From Methylocella silvestris BL2 (GTDB lineage Bacteria > Pseudomonadota > Alphaproteobacteria > Rhizobiales > Beijerinckiaceae): DNA of 64,000 nt. Made by a program: the position numbers and the translations under genes. Where the stretch lies: assembly GCF_000021745.1 (NCBI RefSeq), contig NC_011666.1, positions 3,809,001-3,873,000 on the forward strand. The letters are read 5' to 3'. Each line of letters starts with the position of its first letter. Position 1 is the first letter of the stretch. The notes under the pieces were generated by a model. It saw only the letters and a list, made by a program, of their open reading frames with translations, ran no database searches and was not told the origin of the DNA. Of this stretch, positions 27,463 to 40,677 are shown piece after piece.

Positions 27463-29172
27463 ATGACGATCAATCTCAAAGCACCCGAGCTCCGCGAGCT
27501 CAAGCCGCGCATCATGGTGTGCGGCGTTGGCGGCGCCGGCGGCAACGCCGTCAACAATATGATCGTCTCGGGGCTGATCGGGGTCGATTTCATTGTCGCC
27601 AACACCGACGCGCAGGCGCTGACCTCGTCGCGCGCCGAACGCATCATCCAGATGGGACTGCAAGTGACCGAAGGCCTCGGCGCTGGTTCGCAGCCTGAGG
27701 TTGGGCGCGCCGCGGCGGAAGAGGCGATCGAGGAAATCCGCGATCACCTGTCCGGCGCTCATATGTGCTTCGTCACCGCCGGCATGGGCGGCGGCACCGG
27801 CACGGGCGCGGCTCCGGTCATTGCGCGGGCCGCGCGCGACATGGGCATCCTGACGGTCGGCGTCGTGACGAAGCCGTTCCAGTTTGAAGGCTCGCGCCGG
27901 ATGCGGCTCGCGGAATCCGGCATCAACGAGTTGCAAAAAGCCGTCGACACGCTGATCATCATCCCGAACCAGAATCTGTTCCGCATCGCGACCGAGCGGA
28001 CCACTTTCGCTGACGCCTTCGCGATGGCCGATCAGGTGCTCTATTCGGGCGTCGCCTGCATCACCGACCTCATGGTCAAGGAAGGCCTGATCAATCTCGA
28101 CTTCGCCGACGTGCGCGCCATTATGCGCGAGATGGGCAAGGCGATGATGGGCACCGGCGAGGCATCGGGCGACCGGCGCGCCATTCTCGCGGCGGAAGCC
28201 GCGATCGCCAATCCGCTGCTCGACGAAGTGTCGATGAAGGGCGCGCGGGGTCTGTTGATTTCGATCACCGGCGGCAATGACCTCACCCTTTACGAGGTTG
28301 ACGAGGCGGCCGGCCGCATCCGTCAGGAAGTCGACGAGGACGCCAATATCATCCTTGGCGCGACCTTCGATTCCTCGCTCGACGGCATCGTGCGCGTCTC
28401 GGTCGTCGCCACCGGCATCGACCAGCCGGCCGGCGTCTATGAGCTCAACGCCGCCGAGAACCGCATCACCGAAGTCGCCAACCGGCTGCGCGCGCAGACT
28501 GCGGCGCGGCCGATCGAGACGGCGCCCGCGCCCGTGTTCGAACATGCCGCAGCGCCAGAAGTCTATGCGCCGCCAGTCCGCGAAGCCTATGAGGAGCGCA
28601 TTCCGCAGCCGCAGACGCGCCCGCAATATGCCGCCGCGCCGCAGGGCGTTTATATTGAGGAGGCCCAGGCGCCGCAGCATCGCTACGCCGAGCCGGCCAA
28701 GCCGCAGGCGCGAATCGACGATCATTTCGATCCCGGCCCATTCATCCCCGCGGCGCCGGAATCGCCCGTGGTGCGGCCGCAAAGAATGCCGCAGATCGAC
28801 GATCTGCCGCTGCCGGCGCAAAACCAGCTTCGCGCCCAGCGTGGCGAGGCCCCGGCGCAGCAACACCCCCACCCCGAGGCGAAGCGCCGCTCGCTGCTGG
28901 AGCGACTTGCCTCCTTCGGCGCCGGCCGCCAGGACGAAGGTCCGGGCGTCGCCATCTCGCCCGAGCAGCGCCAGCAGGCGCCGCAGCTCCGGCTGCCGCA
29001 GCCGCGCCCGCAGGGGCCAAACCCGGTGCAGGCCGAATATGGCAAGCGGCCGCAGCAGCCGGCGCCGCAGCAGCGGCCGCCGCAACCCGATCCGCGCGCC
29101 GCCTATCAGACCCGCGTCAGCGAAGAGGACCAGCTCGAAATCCCGGCTTTCCTGCGCCGGCAGTCGAGCTGA
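27463..29172 (+). CDS. ftsZ: Cell division GTPase FtsZ
   Basis: The 569-aa tubulin homologue forms the Z ring. The GTPase core occupies about residues 1-320: [13 protein letters not shown] (nucleotide loop), the tubulin signature [11 protein letters not shown] (about 107-117), and the T7 loop NLDFADVR. A long Pro/Gln/Ala-rich linker (about 325-550) follows, as in other alphaproteobacteria where FtsZ exceeds 500 residues. The conserved C-terminal peptide [12 protein letters not shown] at the very end binds FtsA and other partners. No lpxC follows, although that is its usual downstream neighbour. Confidence 0.97.
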   Translation: MTINLKAPELRELKPRIMVCGVGGAGGNAVNNMIVSGLIGVDFIVANTDAQALTSSRAERIIQMGLQVTEGLGAGSQPEVGRAAAEEAIEEIRDHLSGAHMCFVTAGMGGGTGTGAAPVIARAARDMGILTVGVVTKPFQFEGSRRMRLAESGINELQKAVDTLIIIPNQNLFRIATERTTFADAFAMADQVLYSGVACITDLMVKEGLINLDFADVRAIMREMGKAMMGTGEASGDRRAILAAEAAIANPLLDEVSMKGARGLLISITGGNDLTLYEVDEAAGRIRQEVDEDANIILGATFDSSLDGIVRVSVVATGIDQPAGVYELNAAENRITEVANRLRAQTAARPIETAPAPVFEHAAAPEVYAPPVREAYEERIPQPQTRPQYAAAPQGVYIEEAQAPQHRYAEPAKPQARIDDHFDPGPFIPAAPESPVVRPQRMPQIDDLPLPAQNQLRAQRGEAPAQQHPHPEAKRRSLLERLASFGAGRQDEGPGVAISPEQRQQAPQLRLPQPRPQGPNPVQAEYGKRPQQPAPQQRPPQPDPRAAYQTRVSEEDQLEIPAFLRRQSS

Positions 29173-29361
29173 ACGGGGCGTCTCCCGGTCGGCGACGGCG
29201 CCATCGCTTTGGAAAAATGATCGCGGGGCTTCACGAGGGTCGGCGGCGCCACACTAATGCCTTTGTGACGCCGCACAGCTAAATCCGCGCAGGAATGGCC
29301 CTCAGCGGCCGTCCGGCGTGAGACACAAGTGTTTTTCACGGACGACGATCGAGCGATCCGC

Positions 29362-30288
29362 ATGACCCATGCATTGAAGGCTGTTCGCATTTCCCCCGCG
29401 CGGCGCTCCATCAGGCGCTCTATGGGGCGTTCTTGGCGCTTGGCGCTCGGACTTGCCGGCGCGCTCGCGCTGCCCGCCGCCGCCAGCGCCGACATGCTTG
29501 ACTCGCTGAACCCGATGAACTGGTTCAGCGGCGACAAATACAAGCCGGAAATCCTCAAGGATACGCCGGCCGAGGATCTCTATAATCAGGGGCTTGCCCG
29601 CCTGAAGGTGAGGGACTATCCCGCCGCGGCCAAGTCCTTCGCCGCGCTCGACAAGCAATACCCCTATTCGCAATGGCAGAGGAAAGGTCTCATCATGACC
29701 ACCTTCGCCCAGTATCAAGCCGGGTCCTATGAGGACGCTATCGGCTCGGCCAAGCGCTATATCGGGCTGTTTCCGCAGGCCGCGGACGTCGACTACGCCT
29801 ATTATCTCGAGGCGATGTCCTATTATAACCAGATTCCCGACATCAGCCGCGATCAGGACCGCTCCGCCAAGGCCGCCGATCTTTTTGCGCAGATCATCGA
29901 GAAATATCCGAAATCCGAATATGTCGACGATTCGCGCTACAAGCTGCAGGTGACGCGCGATCAGCTCGCCGGCAAGGAAATGATGGTCGGGCGCTTCTAT
30001 CTTAATCAGCGCAATTATGTCGCCGCCGTCGGCCGTTTCCGCGAAGTGCTCGCCAAATATCAGACGACGCGCCACGCCGAGGAGGCCTTGATGCGCCTGA
30101 CTGAGGCCTATCTGGCCCTGGGCGTGCCGCAGGAGGCGCAGACCGCGGCCGCGATCCTTGGCCACAACTTCCCCGATTCGGTCTGGTACAAAGACGCTTA
30201 CGCGCTGCTGCGGACCGATGGGCTGGAGCCGACCGAGGACAAGGGTTCGTGGATCTCCAAGGCCTTCTCGAAACTGGGCCTCGGCTAG
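29362..30288 (+). CDS. bamD: BamD-like outer-membrane assembly factor without lipobox
   Basis: The protein (308 aa from ATG 29362) belongs to the BamD/ComL TPR family that helps BamA insert beta-barrel proteins. TPR-type repeats run through ADLYNQGLARLKVRDYP-like segments (PAEDLYNQGLARLKVRDY), AKSFAALDKQYPYSQWQRK, YNQIPDISRDQ and TTRHAEEALMRLTEAYLALG, all typical of Rhizobiales BamD. The export signal ends in ALPAAASAD and has no Cys, nor is a Cys visible elsewhere, so lipidation is not possible as read. GTG 29329 and ATG 29422 are other possible starts; the last gives the most classical signal peptide, MGRSWRLALGLAG. recN follows. Confidence 0.85.
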   Translation: MTHALKAVRISPARRSIRRSMGRSWRLALGLAGALALPAAASADMLDSLNPMNWFSGDKYKPEILKDTPAEDLYNQGLARLKVRDYPAAAKSFAALDKQYPYSQWQRKGLIMTTFAQYQAGSYEDAIGSAKRYIGLFPQAADVDYAYYLEAMSYYNQIPDISRDQDRSAKAADLFAQIIEKYPKSEYVDDSRYKLQVTRDQLAGKEMMVGRFYLNQRNYVAAVGRFREVLAKYQTTRHAEEALMRLTEAYLALGVPQEAQTAAAILGHNFPDSVWYKDAYALLRTDGLEPTEDKGSWISKAFSKLGLG

Positions 30289-30439
30289 GCCGCACCGTCC
30301 GCACCCGATCGCTGCTGAGCCTTGTGCCAGCGTGAAATCTCTGCAATTTTTCAGCGCCATGCGTTAAGAACGCATGTCGCGCGGCTTTCCCCGCCTGCGG
30401 CTTGACACAAGGTCCCCGGGCGGGAAAAGCGGCGCCGCG

Positions 30440-32101
30440 ATGCTGGTTCAGCTCTCCATCCGCAACATTGTCCTGATCGACCGGCTCGACATGAGTTTTG
30501 CCGGCGGCCTCAGCGTGCTGACCGGCGAGACCGGCGCCGGCAAATCGATTTTGCTCGATTCCTTTTCCCTCGCCCTTGGCGCGCGCGGCGACGGTTCCCT
30601 TGTCCGCGAAGGCGAGGCGCAGGGCCAGGTCACCGCGGCCTTCGACCTTGCGCCCGACCATCCGGCCCTGAAGGCGGCCAACGCGCAGGATATCGAGACC
30701 GACGGCTCTCTGATCCTGCGCCGCGTGCAACTCGCCGACGGGCGAACGCGGGCCTTCGTCAACGACCAGCGCGTCACCTCGCAGGCGCTGCGCCTCGTCA
30801 CCCGCGAACTTGTCGAGATCCACGGCCAGCACGACGACCGCGCGATGGTCGATTCGACGACGCACCGCGCCCTGATCGACGCCTATGGCGGGCTTCAGCC
30901 GCAATTATTCGCAACCCGCGCCGCGCATGGCAGATGGCGCGATTTGTCGGCGCAAAAAGCCCGCGAGGAGGTCCGCATCGCCAAGGCGCGCGCGGACGCC
31001 GATTACCTGCGCCACGCCTTTGCCGAACTCGACAAACTCAGCCCCGAACCCGGCGAGGAGGAGGCGCTCGCGGCGCGCCGCACTTTGATGATGCAATCGG
31101 AAAAGGTCGCTGCCGATCTCCGCGACGCCTATGAGTCCGTTGCAGGCGATCATTCGCCGATGTCGGCTTTGTCGGCGGCGCTGCGCCGGCTGCAGCGGCG
31201 AGAGGCGCAGGCGCCGCAGCTGATCGAGCCGCCGGCGCAGGCGCTGGACGCGGTCCTGACCGCGCTCGACCTCGCCGGCGAGGCGCTGGCCCAGGCGCTG
31301 CGGGAGGCCGACTATGACCCGCGCGAACTGGAGCAGGTCGAGGAGCGTCTGTTCGCCCTTCGCGCCGCGAGCCGTAAATATTCCGCGCCCGTCGATAGCC
31401 TGCCGCAGCTTGCGGAAAATTTTGCGGCCGCGCTTGAGGAGCTCGACGCCGGCGAGGCGCGGCTCGAGGCTTTGACGAAGGATGTGGCGCTGGCCGAGGC
31501 CGATTATGGGAAGGCTGCAAAAGAGCTGTCGGCCGCGCGGAAAACAGCTGCAATCGCGCTCGATCGCGCCGTCAACGCCGAACTCGCGCCGCTGAAACTC
31601 GAAGGAGCGCGTTTTTCGACCGCGATTGGGCCAGAGGCGGCCGGCCCCGAAGGGATCGACGCGATCGAATTCTGGGTTCAGACCAACCCCGGCACGCGGC
31701 CCGGGCCGCTCATGAAGATCGCCTCCGGCGGAGAACTCGCGCGCTTCATGCTGGCCCTGAAAGTCGTGCTCGCTGAAAGGGGGTCCGCGCCGACCCTCGT
31801 CTTCGACGAGATCGACACCGGCGTCGGCGGCGCCGTCGCCGACGCCATCGGCCAAAGGCTTGAGCGGCTCGGCCGCCGCGTGCAGGTGCTCGCCGTCACC
31901 CATGCGCCGCAGGTCGCGGCCAAGGCGGAAAGCCATTTCCGCATCGCCAAGGACGCCGCAGAGCCCGGCCGCGTGGCGACTCGCGTCATGGCGCTGGCGG
32001 CGGACGCTAGGCGCGAGGAAGTCGCGCGCATGCTCGCCGGCGCAACCATCACCAATGAGGCTCGTGCCGCCGCGGCGCGGCTGATGCAGCGCGCGAAGTG
32101 A
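30440..32101 (+). CDS. recN: DNA repair protein RecN
   Basis: The 553-aa SMC-like ATPase acts in double-strand-break repair. The Walker A loop GETGAGKSILLD is at about residues 30-41, the central part is a long coiled coil (about 150-350), and the C-terminal half has ASGGELARFMLALK (ABC signature), VFDEIDTGVGGAVADAIG (Walker B) and VTHAPQVAAKAESHFRI. I chose ATG 30440 (MLVQLSIRNIVLIDRLDM), the family's usual N-terminus; an upstream ATG at 30374 would add 22 unrelated residues. No SOS box was noticed in front of it. Confidence 0.94.
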   Translation: MLVQLSIRNIVLIDRLDMSFAGGLSVLTGETGAGKSILLDSFSLALGARGDGSLVREGEAQGQVTAAFDLAPDHPALKAANAQDIETDGSLILRRVQLADGRTRAFVNDQRVTSQALRLVTRELVEIHGQHDDRAMVDSTTHRALIDAYGGLQPQLFATRAAHGRWRDLSAQKAREEVRIAKARADADYLRHAFAELDKLSPEPGEEEALAARRTLMMQSEKVAADLRDAYESVAGDHSPMSALSAALRRLQRREAQAPQLIEPPAQALDAVLTALDLAGEALAQALREADYDPRELEQVEERLFALRAASRKYSAPVDSLPQLAENFAAALEELDAGEARLEALTKDVALAEADYGKAAKELSAARKTAAIALDRAVNAELAPLKLEGARFSTAIGPEAAGPEGIDAIEFWVQTNPGTRPGPLMKIASGGELARFMLALKVVLAERGSAPTLVFDEIDTGVGGAVADAIGQRLERLGRRVQVLAVTHAPQVAAKAESHFRIAKDAAEPGRVATRVMALAADARREEVARMLAGATITNEARAAAARLMQRAK

Positions 32102-32442
32102 GCCGGGACGCGCTGCCTGCTTGAAGTCTGCCGCCGCAGCTGTGACCTTGCAGGCGTCCTTGGAACGGCCGCTCAAAAATTGCGGAGACTTTGGATCATT
32201 TCGTGTGCAGAGGCGGCGATCTGCCGATGCGCTTTCCAAAAGTATGTTGTTGGCGTTTGCGCAGAGGATTTGCTGCGATTCTATTCATGTCATTTGCTTG
32301 ACACGCCACGTTCAAAGCCTTTTGACCGGCCCACTTGACGCCAGAAAACGACAACACTACGCTTCCCCCAGATTTTTTAACGAAACGAATTGGCCGAGGC
32401 CGCGCCATGTCTATATGGCGGAGGCGCAGACGGAGTATGATT
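32102..32442 (+). other. Gap between recN and the beta-propeller gene
   Basis: These 341 bases are AT-richer than the flanks and hold no convincing gene. A possible sigma-70-like promoter is TTGACG (32335-32340), a 17-base spacer and TACGCT (32358-32363), about 80 bases before the next start; the -10 match is poor. GGAG at 32432-32435 is the ribosome site of the next gene. Confidence 0.35.
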
Positions 32443-36229
<3,787 letters not shown>

Positions 36230-36386
36230 TCCGCCGCGCCTGATCGAGAGCTTGGCGCGGGCTGCGCAACCCATTTGGGAAAAGCCGCGCCGGCGCACGC
36301 CGGTTCGCGATTGTCTCGACAACTTGCGTCAGCGGCCTATCATCGCAGCCGAAATCTTCCCCACTCTCGGCGGCCACCCCCATCCC

Positions 36387-37406
36387 ATGATCGGAAAAAT
36401 TGCACTCGAGGAGCACTTCGTGTCGGAAGACGCGAAGGCCTATTTGCCGGCGCTCGGGGTGAGGCCCGAAGTCCAGAAAAGGATCGACGACGGTCTCGTC
36501 GACGTCGAGCAATATCGGTTGCCGGACATGGACGCGCATGGCGTCGAAATGCAGCTGGTGTCATTGACTGCGGACGGCGTCCAGATAGAGCCCGATCGCG
36601 ACAAGGCCGCCATGATCGCCAGCCGCGCCAATGATGAGCTCGCGGAGCGCTTTGTCGCCAGACATCCGACGCGCTTCGCTGGCTTTGCCGCCGTCGCGCT
36701 TCAAGATCCGAAAGCCGCGGCGGATGAACTCGAGCGCGCGGTCAAGCAGCTGGGATTTGTCGGCGCGCTTGCGAATGGCTTCAGCAATATCGGCGATCTC
36801 GATACCGGCGAATATTACGATCTGCGCAAGTTTCTGCCGTTCTGGGAGCGCGTCGCTGATCTCGGCGTTCCATTCTACCTGCACCCGCGCGGCCCTCTCG
36901 ACTCGCAGCAGATGATCTATGACGGCCACAAGGAGCTTCTTGGCCCCGCTTGGGCCTTTGGGGTCGAAACAGCGACCCATGCGCTGCGGCTGATCACAAG
37001 CGGGCTGTTCGACCGCTTTCCCAAGCTGACAATCGTCATTGGCCATCTTGGCGAGGGCCTTATTCCCATGATGTGGCGCTTTCAGAACCGCTTCGACTAC
37101 GCTTCATTCGGCAGGAGGCTGCAAAAGCCGGTCGCGCAATATCTCAAGGATAATTTCTACATCACCACCAGCGGCAATTTTCATACGCCGACCTTGTTGA
37201 ACGTCATCGCCGAAATAGGCGCGGATCGCGTGATGTTTGCGATCGACTATCCCTATGAGCGGACGGAGCAGGCGGTTGAATGGTTCGACCATTGCGCCAT
37301 CAGCGAAGAAGATCGCCAGAAAATTGGACGGTTGAATGCGCAGCGGCTATTCAAACTAAGTCCAGCCCACGAGCAAGAAGGTCAGCTTCACTGGAGGTCC
37401 GCGTGA
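36387..37406 (+). CDS. Gamma-resorcylate decarboxylase-like amidohydrolase
   Basis: The 339-aa protein is a metal-dependent, non-hydrolytic amidohydrolase-superfamily decarboxylase, close to 2,6-dihydroxybenzoate (gamma-resorcylate) and 2,3-dihydroxybenzoate decarboxylases. From ATG 36387 the metal ligands fall where expected: E8 and H10 (ALEEHF), H166 (FYLHPRGPL) and D287 (AIDYPYE). Other matching segments are LGFVGALANGFSNIGD, GPAWAFGVETATHALRL and NFYITTSGNFHTPTL. The frame is open upstream to 36252, but the MIGKIALEEHF opening fits the family. Its TGA overlaps the GTG of the sulfatase, so the two are translationally coupled. Substrate is inferred from family only. Confidence 0.87.
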   Translation: MIGKIALEEHFVSEDAKAYLPALGVRPEVQKRIDDGLVDVEQYRLPDMDAHGVEMQLVSLTADGVQIEPDRDKAAMIASRANDELAERFVARHPTRFAGFAAVALQDPKAAADELERAVKQLGFVGALANGFSNIGDLDTGEYYDLRKFLPFWERVADLGVPFYLHPRGPLDSQQMIYDGHKELLGPAWAFGVETATHALRLITSGLFDRFPKLTIVIGHLGEGLIPMMWRFQNRFDYASFGRRLQKPVAQYLKDNFYITTSGNFHTPTLLNVIAEIGADRVMFAIDYPYERTEQAVEWFDHCAISEEDRQKIGRLNAQRLFKLSPAHEQEGQLHWRSA

Positions 37407-39199
37407 CAGAGAAGCCCGACCGCGGCCGCAATCTGTCGCGGCGCGCTGTCGTCGCTTCCGGGGCCGGCCTTCTCGGCGCCAATCTTCTGCCCGGCGCCGC
37501 CATGGCTGACGCGTCGACGGGCGAGGCGGCTGGCTCCTCTCCCATCGCGCCGGATTCGCCCCCGGGCGGCTATAATATCCTGTTCATATTGGTCGATCAG
37601 GAGCATTTCTTCGAGGATTGGCCGATGCCCGTCCCCGGCCGCGAGTGGATCAAGACGAACGGGGTCACCTTCGTCAATCATCAGGCGGCGTCCTGCGTCT
37701 GCTCGCCGGCGAGGTCGACGATCTATACCGGGCTGCACATTCAGCACACGGGCATTTTCGACAACGCAAATTCCCTGTGGCAGGCCGACATGTCGATGGC
37801 GGTGAAGACCATCGGCCACCGCATGACCGAACTTGGATATTACGCTGCTTATCAGGGCAAATGGCATCTCAGCGTCAACCTCGATCAGGCCAAGCACGCA
37901 ATCGATGCGCCCTTCAGCAAATACAGGCAGATCATCGAGAGCTACGGTTTTAAGGATTTCTTTGGCGTCGGAGATATCAACGACACGACGCTCGGCGGCT
38001 ATAATTTCGACGACACCACCTCGGCTTTCGTCACGCGCTGGCTGCGCACCAAGGGCGAAGAGCTGAGGGAGGCGGGCAAGCCCTGGTATCTTGCGGTCAA
38101 TTTCGTCAATCCGCATGACGTCATGTATGTCAATTCGGATCTCCCCGGCGAAACCGTTCAGGGCAAGGACACGGCCATGGCGATCGCCCGGCCGCCCGCC
38201 AGCGCAATCTATCAGGCCGAGTGGGATACGCCCTTGCCAGCCACGAGAAGCCAGGCGTTTGATGCGCCGGGGCGCCCGAGCGCGCAGAAAATCTATCAGG
38301 ACGTCCAGGACGTTCTGGTCGGCGCATGGCCGGACGAAGACCGCCGCTGGAGGCTGCTGCGAAACTATTATTACAACTGCATCCGCGACTGCGACCAGCA
38401 AGTAGTCCGCGTGCTGGATTCGCTCAAAGCCAATGGCATGGACAAGAACACAATCATCGTGTTCACCGCGGATCATGGCGAACTCGGCGGCAATCATCAA
38501 ATGCGCGGCAAGGGCAATTCCGCCTACAGGCAACAGAACCATTTGCCATTGATGATCGTCCACCCCGCTTATCCGGGCGGACGAATCTGCAAGGCGGTGA
38601 CGTCGCAGATCGATTTGACGCCGACGCTGATGGCTTTGACCGGCGCCGGCGCGCCGAGCCTAAAGGCAGCCGGGGCGGATCTGGTCGGCCGCGATTTCTC
38701 GAGGTTGTTGGCTGCTCCGGAGAAGGCGAGTTTTGACTCCCTGCGGCCGGGTTCATTGTACAATTACAACATGCTGTCGTTTCAGGATGCGAAATGGGCC
38801 AAGAGGATGGACGAGTTTTTGAAGCACTCGGACATGCCGCTCGCACAGAAAATCGCGATTCTGCTGAAAGAGGAGCCGGATTTCCACAATCGCTGCGCGA
38901 TCCGCAGCGTCTTCGACGGGCGCTACCGCTTCAGCCGCTATTTCTCGCCATTGGCGTTCAACACGCCGGCGAGTTTTGAGGAGCTTTTGGCCCAGAACGA
39001 CCTCGAACTCTACGATCTTCAGGAGGACGAAGACGAGGTTACTAATCTGGCGGCGAAGCCGAAGGCCAATGCGGAGTTGATCATGGCGATGAATGAAAAG
39101 CTCAACGCCCGAATCGCGCAAGAAGTGGGCGCGGACGACGGCGCCTTCTTGCCCTTGCGGGACAGCAAGTGGCGCTTTCCGAGCGCCAGCGAGCGGTAG
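37403..39199 (+). CDS. Tat-exported sulfatase (Cys-type)
   Basis: The 598-aa protein is a type I sulfatase that hydrolyses sulfate esters with a formylglycine made from Cys. The sulfatase signature CSPARSTIYTG is at residues 100-110, with C100 the modified residue. Metal-site and fold markers include FILVDQEHF near the N-terminus, YQGKWHLS, and VFTADHGELGGNH. A twin-arginine signal (NLSRRAVVASGAGLLG, about residues 10-25) implies folded export to the periplasm. Start GTG 37403 has GGAGG five bases upstream and overlaps the decarboxylase stop; the longer open frame is shadow. No formylglycine-generating enzyme gene is in the window. An arylsulfatase or choline-sulfatase-like role is possible. 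Confidence 0.88.
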   Translation: MTEKPDRGRNLSRRAVVASGAGLLGANLLPGAAMADASTGEAAGSSPIAPDSPPGGYNILFILVDQEHFFEDWPMPVPGREWIKTNGVTFVNHQAASCVCSPARSTIYTGLHIQHTGIFDNANSLWQADMSMAVKTIGHRMTELGYYAAYQGKWHLSVNLDQAKHAIDAPFSKYRQIIESYGFKDFFGVGDINDTTLGGYNFDDTTSAFVTRWLRTKGEELREAGKPWYLAVNFVNPHDVMYVNSDLPGETVQGKDTAMAIARPPASAIYQAEWDTPLPATRSQAFDAPGRPSAQKIYQDVQDVLVGAWPDEDRRWRLLRNYYYNCIRDCDQQVVRVLDSLKANGMDKNTIIVFTADHGELGGNHQMRGKGNSAYRQQNHLPLMIVHPAYPGGRICKAVTSQIDLTPTLMALTGAGAPSLKAAGADLVGRDFSRLLAAPEKASFDSLRPGSLYNYNMLSFQDAKWAKRMDEFLKHSDMPLAQKIAILLKEEPDFHNRCAIRSVFDGRYRFSRYFSPLAFNTPASFEELLAQNDLELYDLQEDEDEVTNLAAKPKANAELIMAMNEKLNARIAQEVGADDGAFLPLRDSKWRFPSASER

Positions 39200-39209
39200 C
39201 GCGGTCACA

Positions 39210-39300
39210 CCGGCCTTAGGCCGGCGCGGTCAAGGGTGTAGCGGACTTGCTAAAGCGGGTCAGGCGCAGCGAAGGGCGGTCCGCGCGCCGCGCGGACCGC
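39210..39300. terminator. Two hairpins between convergent sulfatase and PRC-barrel genes
   Basis: CCGGCC-TTA-GGCCGG lies at 39210-39224, and a near-perfect 25-base palindrome (GCGGTCCGCGCG, one base, then its complement) at 39276-39300. They fall between genes pointing at each other, 11 bases or more after the sulfatase stop. Neither has a clear T run, so the terminator role is inferred. Confidence 0.45.
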
Positions 39301-39331
39301 TTCGATTGCAGAGCCCGATATGGGCTATAGG

Positions 39332-39721
39332 CTACATGATCGCCTGTCCCGACCCATAGTAATCGTCAACCCGCTTTCCGTAGCCGGTCGACCAGTCGGG
39401 CGACTCATTCGCCGAAAAGGCCGGGCCTTCCTTCAGACGCTCTGGGGCGACATTGATGACGTAGCCGCCCATTTGTTCGTCGTAATGAAGAACATTCCAG
39501 GGAAGGGGATGATACTCTTCGCCGATGCCAAGGAAACCGCCAAAGGACATGACGGCGTAGGCCACCCTTCCGGATTGTTTGTCGATCATGACGTCATGGA
39601 TCGAGCCCAGAGAGTCGCCGGCTGAATTATAGACATGGGTGCCGTTGACTTTGCTGGCTGCGATCAGACTGGCCGTTTCCGAGTCGGCGAGATCGGTCCG
39701 CGGCGTGTCAAACTGTCCCAT
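39332..39721 (-). CDS. PRC-barrel domain protein
   Basis: The 129-aa protein has one PRC-barrel domain (about residues 16-100): LIAASKVNGTHVYNSAGDSLGSIHDVMIDKQ with YAVMSFGGFLGIGEEYHPLPW, the standard phrases of small stand-alone PRC-barrel proteins in Rhizobiales. No signal peptide or membrane helix is seen. Members are often stress-induced and of unknown molecular role. The ATG follows a GGAGGC ribosome site on the minus strand. It is convergent with the sulfatase. Confidence 0.88.
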   Translation of the reverse strand: MGQFDTPRTDLADSETASLIAASKVNGTHVYNSAGDSLGSIHDVMIDKQSGRVAYAVMSFGGFLGIGEEYHPLPWNVLHYDEQMGGYVINVAPERLKEGPAFSANESPDWSTGYGKRVDDYYGSGQAIM

Positions 39722-39913
39722 AATGCCTCCATCTTGTTGGTTGTTAGATGGAACGCGAACGGGCGCGCGACGAAATCGTTCGCGCCGCGCTCTAGCGTGT
39801 TCGGAAGTTTTTTTGGCGGGTGAACCACGCCACTGGGCTGCTGGTCTTTGCGGCTTTCAGCGCATGGGAATTTACAGTCTGCGCTTGCGCTGACAATGCT
39901 CCAGGCGGGCAGC

Positions 39914-40510
39914 TTAACGCCCGGCCTTCTCGATCTCTGGTAGCAGAGTCTTGGCGACATCCTCGTCGGAAAGCGGGCCGACAAACCGATAGGCCACGGT
40001 TCCGTCGCCCTTGATCACGAAGGTTTCCGGAACGCCATAGACGCCGAGGTCGATCGCCGCGCGGCCTTTCTCGTCGGCGCCGATGGTCGCGTAAGGATTG
40101 CCGAGCTTGCCGAGAAACGTCCGGACATTGTCCGGCGCGTCCTTATAGGCGAGGCCGACGAGGCGCACGCCCTGATCCTTCAGCGCCGCATTGTCGGCGA
40201 TGCGCGTAAGCACCGGATGCTCCTCGCGGCAGGGGACGCACCAGGAGGCGAACACATTGAGGACGGTGACATGTCCCTGCCGCAGATCGGCGTCGGTAAA
40301 GCCGTCGGCGCGGGGCAGGCCCTCGACTCCGGGCAGAGCGAAGGCCGGAACCTGGCGGCCGACCAGGGCCGAGGGCAGGCGCGAGGCGTCGCCCGCAAAC
40401 AGCCGCAGCAGAAACAGCCCGGCGAGCGCGGCAAACAAAAGCAGCGGCAGGAACACCAGCCATGAACGCCGTTTTCTGGGCGCGACCGCGGGATGATCGG
40501 TCGAAGTCAT
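39914..40510 (-). CDS. ccmG: CcmG/DsbE thiol:disulfide reductase
   Basis: The 198-aa membrane-anchored thioredoxin keeps apocytochrome c cysteines reduced for heme attachment. One N-terminal membrane helix (about 17-38, LVFLPLLLFAALAGLFLL) precedes a periplasmic thioredoxin fold with the redox motif WCVPC in NVFASWCVPCREEHPVL. YGVPETFVI contains the cis-Pro, and AYKDAPDN is a usual family phrase. Its ATG overlaps the ccmD stop. It is the last gene of the minus-strand ccmC-D-G group. Confidence 0.95.
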   Translation of the reverse strand: MTSTDHPAVAPRKRRSWLVFLPLLLFAALAGLFLLRLFAGDASRLPSALVGRQVPAFALPGVEGLPRADGFTDADLRQGHVTVLNVFASWCVPCREEHPVLTRIADNAALKDQGVRLVGLAYKDAPDNVRTFLGKLGNPYATIGADEKGRAAIDLGVYGVPETFVIKGDGTVAYRFVGPLSDEDVAKTLLPEIEKAGR

Positions 40511-40677
40511 CGCGCCGGACGCTCAGGATCGTCCGCGCTCGCGCGCTGCGGAAAGCGCGCCAGAGCCCGCCTCAAGCTGGAATAATCAAGCAGGATGGAC
40601 AGGATCATCGCGCCGATGACGACAAAGCCGAGGGCGTAGGCCGCGACGACGTAGAGGAAATGCGGGTCCTGCGTCAT
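40507..40677 (-). CDS. ccmD: Heme exporter protein CcmD
   Basis: A 56-aa reading frame too short for many gene callers: MTQDPHFLYVVAAYALG, then FVVIGAMILSILLDY. It has a single membrane helix (about residues 9-30) and a basic/Arg-rich cytoplasmic tail, the standard CcmD plan. It overlaps ccmC upstream (ATGA) and ccmG downstream (ATGA). CcmD helps release heme-loaded CcmE from the CcmABC complex. Confidence 0.92.
   Translation of the reverse strand: MTQDPHFLYVVAAYALGFVVIGAMILSILLDYSSLRRALARFPQRASADDPERPAR

Noticed and set aside
27226-29085. 619-codon open frame opposite ftsZ
   Set aside because: Shadow of the ftsZ gene and its Pro/Gln-rich linker; Arg-rich and featureless.
32298-32303. TTGACA as a -35 element before the propeller gene
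   Set aside because: No acceptable -10 element lies 16-18 bases downstream; the TTGACG at 32335 is a better, though still weak, candidate.
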